From contig JARYMI010000023.1 of the NCBI GenBank assembly GCA_029907205.1, positions 1 to 55,372 on the forward strand: a DNA stretch of 55,372 nt, read 5' to 3'. Under the pieces are notes generated by a model, which did no database searches, was not told the DNA's origin, and saw only the letters and a program-made list of their open reading frames with translations. Positions within the stretch are counted from its first letter, which is position 1. Each line of letters begins with the position of its first letter. The DNA comes from Clostridiales bacterium (GTDB lineage: Bacteria > Acidobacteriota > Aminicenantia > Aminicenantales > UBA8522). Below are positions 50,046 through 55,372 of the stretch, in pieces. Made by a program: the position numbers and the translations under genes.

Positions 50046-50147
50046 AAAAATAGGGACAGTTTACATGTTTACCGAATATTTTTCAGTTCCTGGCATGCTT
50101 TCCGGTCGAAAGAAATTGGGTAAATGAGTGAGCTGTCCCCGATTTTG
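50046..50147 (+). repeat. 102-bp repeat with inverted ends, copy 2
   Basis: Direct copy of 49752-49853. Its ends GGGACAGTTTACATGTTTACC and GGTAAATGAGTGAGCTGTCCC pair better than those of copy 1. It ends 14 bases before the Gfo/Idh ATG and overlaps the likely promoter region, so it may supply or affect transcription of that operon. Confidence 0.75.
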
Positions 50148-50161
50148 AATTAGGAGGAACG

Positions 50162-51529
50162 ATGGAAAAGCTTAAGACCATAACGAGGCGTGAATTCATC
50201 GAAAAAACGGCCACCGGAGCTGCTGGTCTGATGATTGTGCCAAGGCATATGCTCGGGGGACGCGGCGTCCAGGCGCCGAGCGACACGCTTAACATCGGCT
50301 GCGTGGGGGTGTGGGGGAAGGGCGCTTCAGACATCGTCAGTGTCAGCACCGAAAATATCGTTGCGCTGTGCGAGGTAGATGATGAGATGATGGCCAAGTT
50401 CATGAAGAACGAGCGCCACACTCCCGAGCAGCAGGCCAAGTATGAGAAAGCAAACAAGTACAGAGATTTTCGCGAGATGTTGGACAAGGAAAAAGGCCTT
50501 GACGCCATCGTCGTCAGCACCCCTGATCACACCCACGCCGTTATCGCCATGATGGCCATCAAGATGGGGAGGCACGTCTTCGTCCAGAAGCCGCTCACCC
50601 ACACAGTAAAGGAAGCAAGACTACTGGCTCAGGAGGCGAAAAAGGCGGGCGTTATCACCCAGATGGGAAATCAGGGGCACGCCGGGGAAGGGGCGCGCCT
50701 GATTTGCGAGTGGATCTGGGATGGAGCCATTGGCCCGGTCGAAGAAGTTCATGTCTGGACCAACCGGCCCATCTGGCCCCAGGGCATCGATGCTCCCAAG
50801 GAGATACCCTCGGTCCCGCCGACAGTCGATTGGAACGTCTGGCTCGGCCCAGCGCCCTGGCGGCCCTATCATCCGGCTTACCATCCTTTTGTCTGGCGCG
50901 GCTGGTGGGATTTCGGCACCGGAGCGCTGGGGGACATGGGTGCCCACCTCCTCGACCAACCCTTCTGGGCGCTGGACCTCGGGCACCCCAAGACCGTGCA
51001 AGCGAGCTCGACGAAATTCACCAAAGATTCCTACCCGATGGCGGAGATCGTCACCTACCAGTTTCCGGCCCGCGGAAAACTCCCGCCGGTTAAGCTTATC
51101 TGGTACGACGGCGGCCTGATGCCGCCGCGGCCCAAAGAGCTTGAAAGCGGCCGGATGATGGGTGACGAAAGCGGCGGCTGCCTTTTTGTGGGGAAAAAGG
51201 GCTTATTGATGTGCGGGACATACGGTGAGAATCCGCGTCTTGTTCCCGAAGATCTCATGCGAAGCTACAAGCGACCGGCAAAGACTATCCCACGCTCTCC
51301 CGGCATCCACGAGGAATGGGTCGCCGCCATCAAGGCAGGGAAAAAGTCGACGACGGATTTCGAGTATTCAGGAAGACTGACCGAGGTCATGTTGTTAGCG
51401 AATATTGCCATCCGGATGCAGGAAGCGAAGACAGTGCTCGAGTGGGACGGGGAAAAAATGGAGTTTACGAACCTCCCCGAGGCCAATAAGTTCCTGCATA
51501 AGGAGTACCGGGCCGGCTGGTCGTTGTAA
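50162..51529 (+). CDS. Tat-exported Gfo/Idh/MocA-family oxidoreductase
   Basis: A twin-arginine signal (TRREFIEKTATGAAGLMIVP) precedes an NAD(P)-binding domain (LNIGCVGVWGKGASDIV) with STPDHTHAVIAMMAIKMGRHVFVQKPLTHT; the usual EKP is QKP here, keeping the Lys. Family members oxidise sugars or sugar derivatives, often with a tightly bound cofactor when exported. DUF1080 and ThuA genes follow within 45 bases each, a set seen in 3-keto-glycoside metabolism. GGAGG precedes the ATG at 6 bases. Confidence 0.9.
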   Translation: MEKLKTITRREFIEKTATGAAGLMIVPRHMLGGRGVQAPSDTLNIGCVGVWGKGASDIVSVSTENIVALCEVDDEMMAKFMKNERHTPEQQAKYEKANKYRDFREMLDKEKGLDAIVVSTPDHTHAVIAMMAIKMGRHVFVQKPLTHTVKEARLLAQEAKKAGVITQMGNQGHAGEGARLICEWIWDGAIGPVEEVHVWTNRPIWPQGIDAPKEIPSVPPTVDWNVWLGPAPWRPYHPAYHPFVWRGWWDFGTGALGDMGAHLLDQPFWALDLGHPKTVQASSTKFTKDSYPMAEIVTYQFPARGKLPPVKLIWYDGGLMPPRPKELESGRMMGDESGGCLFVGKKGLLMCGTYGENPRLVPEDLMRSYKRPAKTIPRSPGIHEEWVAAIKAGKKSTTDFEYSGRLTEVMLLANIAIRMQEAKTVLEWDGEKMEFTNLPEANKFLHKEYRAGWSL

Positions 51530-51548
51530 ATCCGAAGGAGAGACACAG

Positions 51549-52349
51549 ATGAAAGCGGTAGGGATGTTCTTTTTTCTCTTTCTTTTCATGTCTGGCTTCT
51601 TGATTCTCTGCAGTCAGGGGAACCAAACAAAAAAGGGGGGAGAGGAACAGCCTGCGCCGAGTGCGGTGCTGAAGTGGACCATCCACGACCCGGCGAGACC
51701 CCTGCCTCCGGTCGTCGACCCCGGGCCAGGAGGGGCTCCAGCGCCGGCGCCGTCCGATGCGATCGTCCTTTTTAACGGCACTGATTTTTCCGAGTGGGAA
51801 GACAGCAAAGGGGAACCGGTCAGGTGGAAAATAGATGCCGACCACATGGAAGTCGTGGCCAAGACGGGATCGATCCGGACGAAAAAAACTTTTGGCGACT
51901 GTCAGCTGCACATTGAGTGGGCAGCGCCCGCGGCCGTCAGCGGAGAAGGTCAGGGGCGGGGAAACAGCGGCGTCTTCTTGATGAACACCTACGAGGTCCA
52001 GGTGTTAGATTCCTACGAGAACAAGACTTATGCCGACGGGATGGCTGGAGCCATCTACGGGCAGTACCCGCCGTTGGTCAACGTCTGCCGGAAGCCCGGA
52101 GAATGGCAGGCTTATGACATAGTTTTCCGGCGGCCGCGCTTTGATGCTGAAGGGAAGGTCGTGAGCCCGGCACGGATGACAGTATTTCACAACGGCATCC
52201 TCATCCATGACAATGTTGAACTTATTGGCCCGACGACGCACAAAATTCGGACCCCTTACATGCCTCATCCGAACAGGCTGCCGCTCTCTCTGCAGGACCA
52301 CGGCAACCCGGTGCGGTTCCGCAACATCTGGCTGCGCCCGCTCGAGTGA
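51549..52349 (+). CDS. DUF1080 protein (3-keto-disaccharide hydrolase domain), probable lipoprotein
   Basis: The signal ends FLILCSQ, a possible lipobox with Cys21. The DUF1080 lectin-like domain starts at [19 protein letters not shown] and contains [74 protein letters not shown] and the end [15 protein letters not shown]1080 members cleave 3-keto-glycosides. ATG 51549 has GGAG 9 bases upstream; an in-frame extension to 51405 lies within the preceding gene and is rejected. Confidence 0.88.
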   Translation: MKAVGMFFFLFLFMSGFLILCSQGNQTKKGGEEQPAPSAVLKWTIHDPARPLPPVVDPGPGGAPAPAPSDAIVLFNGTDFSEWEDSKGEPVRWKIDADHMEVVAKTGSIRTKKTFGDCQLHIEWAAPAAVSGEGQGRGNSGVFLMNTYEVQVLDSYENKTYADGMAGAIYGQYPPLVNVCRKPGEWQAYDIVFRRPRFDAEGKVVSPARMTVFHNGILIHDNVELIGPTTHKIRTPYMPHPNRLPLSLQDHGNPVRFRNIWLRPLE

Positions 52350-52390
52350 GGCAAGATATTATTAAACTCGATATGAAGGAGTGGTCGACG

Positions 52391-53185
52391 ATGAGAAAGT
52401 CTCCTTGGCTATCGCACGCCATCGTTTTGACCTTGGCCGTATTAATTGTTCCGCTCCTTTCCTTTTTTGTGATGGCGATGGATTTAGGCGAGCAGCAGCC
52501 CAAAAAGAAAGCGCTGTTCGTTTGGGGCGGCTGGGAAGGACACGAGCCAAAGAAGTGTGTGGATATTTTCGCGTCCTGGCTGGCTGAACAAGGTTTCGAG
52601 GTGGAGATCTCAACGACGCTTGATTCCTACTTAGACGAGGCGAAGATGAAGTCGCTCGACCTCATTGTCCAGGTTTACACGATGTCCACGATTTCCCCTC
52701 AACAGGAAAAGGGGCTGCTCGAGGCGGTAAAGAGGGGGGCGGGGCTGGCCGGCTGGCACGGCGGGTTGGCCGATGCGTTCCGGAGCAACACCGAATATCA
52801 ATTCATGGTCGGCGGCCAGTGGGTCGCCCACCCGGGAGGCATCATCCCTTACGAGGTCAACATCATCGACCATAAGGACCCGATCACCGCGGGCCTGGCC
52901 GATTTCAAGATGAACTCTGAGCAGTACTACATGCACGTCGATCCGGCGAACGAAGTGCTGGCGACCACGCGTTTTTCGGGAGAATACGCCCCGTGGATCA
53001 AGAGTGTTGTCATGCCGGTTGTCTGGAAGAAAATGTATGGCCAGGGACGCGTTTTTTACACCTCGCTCGGCCACGTAGCCAGGGATTTTGACGTCCCTGA
53101 AGCACGGGAAATAGTCAAGCGGGGAATGCTCTGGGCTGCGCGCGTCATCGGAGAAGACGCCAAACCCCGTGTCGGCTCCAAATAA
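52391..53185 (+). CDS. ThuA-like protein (trehalose utilisation family), exported
   Basis: A hydrophobic N-terminal signal or anchor ([18 protein letters not shown]) precedes the ThuA/glutamine-amidotransferase-like fold: [103 protein letters not shown]. Family members act on sugar ketone intermediates, partly by unproven chemistry. ATG 52391 follows AAGGAG; GTG 52346 and ATG 52373 are alternatives. Last gene of the Gfo/Idh-DUF1080-ThuA cluster. Confidence 0.87.
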   Translation: MRKSPWLSHAIVLTLAVLIVPLLSFFVMAMDLGEQQPKKKALFVWGGWEGHEPKKCVDIFASWLAEQGFEVEISTTLDSYLDEAKMKSLDLIVQVYTMSTISPQQEKGLLEAVKRGAGLAGWHGGLADAFRSNTEYQFMVGGQWVAHPGGIIPYEVNIIDHKDPITAGLADFKMNSEQYYMHVDPANEVLATTRFSGEYAPWIKSVVMPVVWKKMYGQGRVFYTSLGHVARDFDVPEAREIVKRGMLWAARVIGEDAKPRVGSK

Positions 53186-53343
53186 GATTAATTGGCCGGT
53201 ATCTGAAAGCCCTTGAGACTTACTTGCACAGAGAAGAGAAATAGCGGATTCTCCCTTATTTTCTTAAGCTTTGCTGGGCGCAGGCCTGGGGCTCGGCCTT
53301 CTTGTCGCTTCGCTGGCCGGCGCTTTCTGAGGAGATGTGCTCT

Positions 53344-53445
53344 ATGAGAGAACATCGCTATCTCAAGAATGTAGCGACACTTTCCTACGAACCGGACAAG
53401 TGTACTGGTTGCGGTCTGTGCGGAGAGGTTTGCCCGGAAAAATTT
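53344..53445 (+). pseudogene. Truncated 4Fe-4S ferredoxin, HgcB-like N-terminus
   Basis: ATG 53344 follows GAGGAG and encodes REHRYLKNVATLSYEPDKCT with a full CxxCxxC-x3-CP cluster site (CTGCGLCGEVCP). RYL-x2-V-x-TL before the first Cys is the pattern of HgcB-type ferredoxins, partner of the mercury methylase HgcA, but it also occurs in other small ferredoxins. Similarity stops after VCP at about 53436; the frame then runs antisense into the aminotransferase 3' end. The second cluster motif and C-terminal Cys of HgcB are missing, so the gene is cut by a rearrangement and is probably not functional. Confidence 0.6.
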
Positions 53446-54755
53446 TATACTAACGTACCTTTTGTAATAATGTCCTCCATGACGTCGGCAAAGGTGTCGA
53501 TTTCCCTCACTGATAAGGACACGTTCACCACGATCCGGATCCCGTCGATCAACCCGTCCGGGTGTTTCATCGTCGACACGACAATCCCCCACTTGTCAAG
53601 CAGATGCTCGGCGAGCTTGGCCATGTCCATTCCCTCAATGCCGAAGGTGGCGATGCCGCAAGATTCGGCCGGGTCAAGAGATGAGTAGAACCTCACCCGC
53701 GGGTGTGCGCGAAGGCGGTTGGCCCAGCGCTCTTTCAGGTAGCGGAGGCGCGCCGATTTCCGCTCGATGCCGATGCCTTCGTTGAAGGTAATGGCCTCGG
53801 CGATGGCGATGCGGTTCGCCGGCGTGCGTGTCCCCACGTCCTCGAAGCGGCGGATGTCGTTCGGCCTGTCTGTCCAGGGCGGCGTCAGCGGCCAAACGTT
53901 GGGGATTCGATCCTTGGGAATCCGCACAAACCCGTTTCCGGGCGGAGCCATCAGCCATTTGTGCAGGCTTGCCGTGTAGTAGTCGCACCCGAGGTCGGCA
54001 AGATTGAAGGGCACATGCATGAAGCCGTGAGCGCCGTCGCAGAGCACTTCGATGCCCCGCGAGTGGGCCATGTCTGAGAGCCGGCGGACTGGCGCCATCT
54101 GGCCCGTCCAGTGGGTCATGTGGCAGACATGAATCACCTTTGTCCGCGGCGTTACGTGCTGCACCACAAGGTCGTAGAACTTGTCGAGCGGCACGGGCGG
54201 AGAAGGAAGAGGGACGATCTTGAGAACAATGCCCTCTCGCCTCTCGCGCTGCTTCCAGGAGCTGAGCAGCCGTGGGTAGTCCTGGTTGGTGATGACCACC
54301 TCGTCGCCCCGTTTCAGGTCGATGCCCATGATGGGAATCTGGCCTGCCTCTGTTCCTCCGCGGCAGATGACGAGCTCTTCAGGATCGCAGCCCAGGTGGA
54401 ACGCCAATCGCCGCCGGCAGCTCTCGATTTCTTTAGCCAGGATGGCCATAGAGTGCGCGGCGGCGTTGCCCGAAAATGAGCTGTGCCGGATGACAGCTTC
54501 CTGGACGATGCGGAGACCTGGCTGGATGGTGCCGTTGTTCAGGTTGATGATGTTGCGGTCTTCGGTGAAGGCCTGCTGGACTTGGAACCAGAAGTCTTCG
54601 TCCGAGGCGACCTCTTCAGGGCTTAGATCGGCTCTATCACGGCCTGCCTCGAAAATGCGTTCGAGAACGCTGTGGGGAGTGCCGGCCAGCACGCCAACGC
54701 CGGCGGCACAGCTCCGGAGGAAATCCCTTCTGTTTAAATCACGTCCATTCCACAT
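53445..54755 (-). CDS. Tat-exported class V aminotransferase (isopenicillin-N epimerase-like)
   Basis: The twin-arginine signal is LNRRDFLRSCAAGVGVLAG. The PLP fold follows: INLNNGTIQPGLRIV, ICRGGTEAGQIPIMGI (phosphate-loop region), VIHVCHMTHWTGQMAPV, VLCDGAHGF (cofactor Asp) and ASLHKWLMAPPGNGF (Schiff-base Lys). The relatives are isopenicillin-N epimerase-like proteins and cysteine desulfurase-like enzymes; the substrate is unknown. An exported PLP enzyme must be loaded with cofactor before Tat transport. GGAGGGCAAT precedes the ATG. Confidence 0.88.
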   Translation of the reverse strand: MWNGRDLNRRDFLRSCAAGVGVLAGTPHSVLERIFEAGRDRADLSPEEVASDEDFWFQVQQAFTEDRNIINLNNGTIQPGLRIVQEAVIRHSSFSGNAAAHSMAILAKEIESCRRRLAFHLGCDPEELVICRGGTEAGQIPIMGIDLKRGDEVVITNQDYPRLLSSWKQRERREGIVLKIVPLPSPPVPLDKFYDLVVQHVTPRTKVIHVCHMTHWTGQMAPVRRLSDMAHSRGIEVLCDGAHGFMHVPFNLADLGCDYYTASLHKWLMAPPGNGFVRIPKDRIPNVWPLTPPWTDRPNDIRRFEDVGTRTPANRIAIAEAITFNEGIGIERKSARLRYLKERWANRLRAHPRVRFYSSLDPAESCGIATFGIEGMDMAKLAEHLLDKWGIVVSTMKHPDGLIDGIRIVVNVSLSVREIDTFADVMEDIITKGTLV

Positions 54756-54980
54756 ATTGCCCTCCTTGAAAATGATTTAAGTGATGATATCATTTTTCCG
54801 GGCCAGGCCTCAACTGATGACAGATTGAATGGTATTTAGGTAGAAATTATGGTAACTTTTGGGAATTCGGTAAGCAGACTGCGACGAGAATAAATATGGT
54901 ATTTTTTTGTTCGGCAGAAACCCACCGACAAGGTCAAGAGCGCCGGAAATCAACCGGACGTCTCCTCCCGGTCAAGAGAA

Positions 54981-55372
54981 TCACGAAAAATATTCGCCGC
55001 CAGCCTCGGCGGCCATCAAGAGTTCCTGATAGGCGGCGGGGGAGGTCTCTCGGCGACAAAGGTCAAGTTGAGGTGGTTGATGATTTTGTCGATATTTTTC
55101 AACCCGCTCGGCCTCTCTTCTTGTTTTGGCCCTGACGCGGCTGTGAACATGGAACTCCGTGTGGCGCCACGAGAGAAGGCGATCCGCCTATTCGGACCTG
55201 AGAAGCTCCTTGCGGACAAGAAACCAGAGAACCTCGCAGGAAAAAAGCTCAGTCTAGCGGGTTTCGTCAAGACGGGAGACCTTCTCGAGCACCCCCGACT
55301 CATCCACTCTGCCCTCGGTCACCAGGAGGTGGGCATGAGGATGACATGTGAAGCGTTTAATTATGTGAAGTA
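54981..55372 (-). pseudogene. Decayed IS91-type transposase (C-terminal part, continues past the window)
   Basis: Read on the minus strand from the window edge: HIIKRFTCHPHAHLLVTEGR (the HUH-type His motif region of IS91/ISCR transposases), VSRLDETR, then TAG (55254-55256); in frame again TELFSCEVLWFLVRKELL, a second TAG (55188-55190), then RLLSWRHTEFHVHSRVRAK and REAERVEKY. After a frame change comes IDKIINHLNLTFVAERPPPP, and after another AYQELLMAAEAGGEYFS ending at TGA 54981-54983. The pieces are in the correct order for the family, but two amber codons, two frameshifts and a likely internal deletion make it inactive. The intergenic bases 54756-54980 hold no gene. Confidence 0.8.

Noticed and set aside
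51405..51548. Longer DUF1080 protein start at 51405
   Set aside because: The extension is out of frame within the Gfo/Idh gene, and the signal peptide begins at 51549.
53461..53688. Continuation of the ferredoxin frame to 53688
   Set aside because: It is antisense to the conserved C-terminal part of the class V aminotransferase.
54896..55135. Plus-strand ORF of 79 codons after the aminotransferase gene
   Set aside because: It is antisense to recognisable IS91 transposase pieces and has the Arg-rich composition of a shadow frame.
55080..55372. Open plus-strand frame running off the right end, starting at ATG 55080
   Set aside because: It looked protein-like at first, but the complementary strand carries clear IS91 transposase motifs in the right order, so the plus frame is their shadow.

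Overview
The window looks like a contig from an uncultured anaerobic, Gram-negative-type bacterium. The best guess is Candidatus Aminicenantes (OP8) or a close relative. This is inference from gene content: lipoproteins with 6-bladed propellers, TPR-fused hydrolases, a zinc-ribbon Ser/Thr kinase with FlgO-like and TPR parts, DUF1080/ThuA/Gfo-Idh-MocA proteins, and a homocysteine pathway of anaerobes. No rRNA is present to confirm it. I saw no tRNA, rRNA or CRISPR array.

Layout. (1) 1-16.3 kb, fairly AT-rich, amino-acid biosynthesis: trpE-trpGD-trpC-trpF-trpB-trpA; pheA-tyrA; cysK; a TonB-dependent receptor; and a minus-strand operon DUF39-ferredoxin / UPF0280 / asd / aspartokinase that fits direct homocysteine synthesis from aspartate semialdehyde. 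(2) 16.35-18.26 kb, an insertion sequence. (3) 18.3-35 kb, visibly more GC-rich: thiolase, 3-hydroxyacyl-CoA dehydrogenase, recA, exported/cytosolic superoxide dismutase, corA, small membrane proteins, secreted or lipid-anchored proteins, a metzincin-TPR protein and uvrA. (4) 35-46 kb, a defence/toxin-antitoxin region: AbrB-PIN pair, type IIG restriction-methylase, a solute symporter, then a vapBC locus split by 4.2 kb carrying a HEPN relic, a kinase and a DUF4143 ATPase. (5) 46-55.4 kb: M20 amidohydrolase, mntP, an M29-like peptidase, a repeat-bounded structured element, a Gfo/Idh-DUF1080-ThuA sugar-oxidation cluster, a truncated HgcB-like ferredoxin, a Tat-exported class V aminotransferase and a decayed IS91-type transposase.

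The most interesting signal is in the leaders of the biosynthetic operons. A 29-codon ORF ending in eight consecutive Phe/Tyr codons precedes pheA-tyrA. A 30-codon ORF with Cys-Ser-Cys-His-Cys precedes cysK. A 23-codon ORF ending Met-Ile-Met precedes the homocysteine operon. Each starts about where transcription from a nearby promoter would begin (leaderless or nearly so), and each runs into a GC-rich hairpin whose 5' arm lies at or just after the diagnostic codons. The first two hairpins share the core GGCGG-N6-CCGCC. I read these as ribosome-dependent attenuators. The leader ORFs, the promoters and the mechanism are all predictions.

Other notable points: the TrpG domain lacks its catalytic Cys; the 36-bp vapB/vapC junction occurs twice, 4.2 kb apart; and several genes are broken (HEPN, ferredoxin, IS91 transposase, a C45-type hydrolase, the 3' end of the metzincin-TPR gene).
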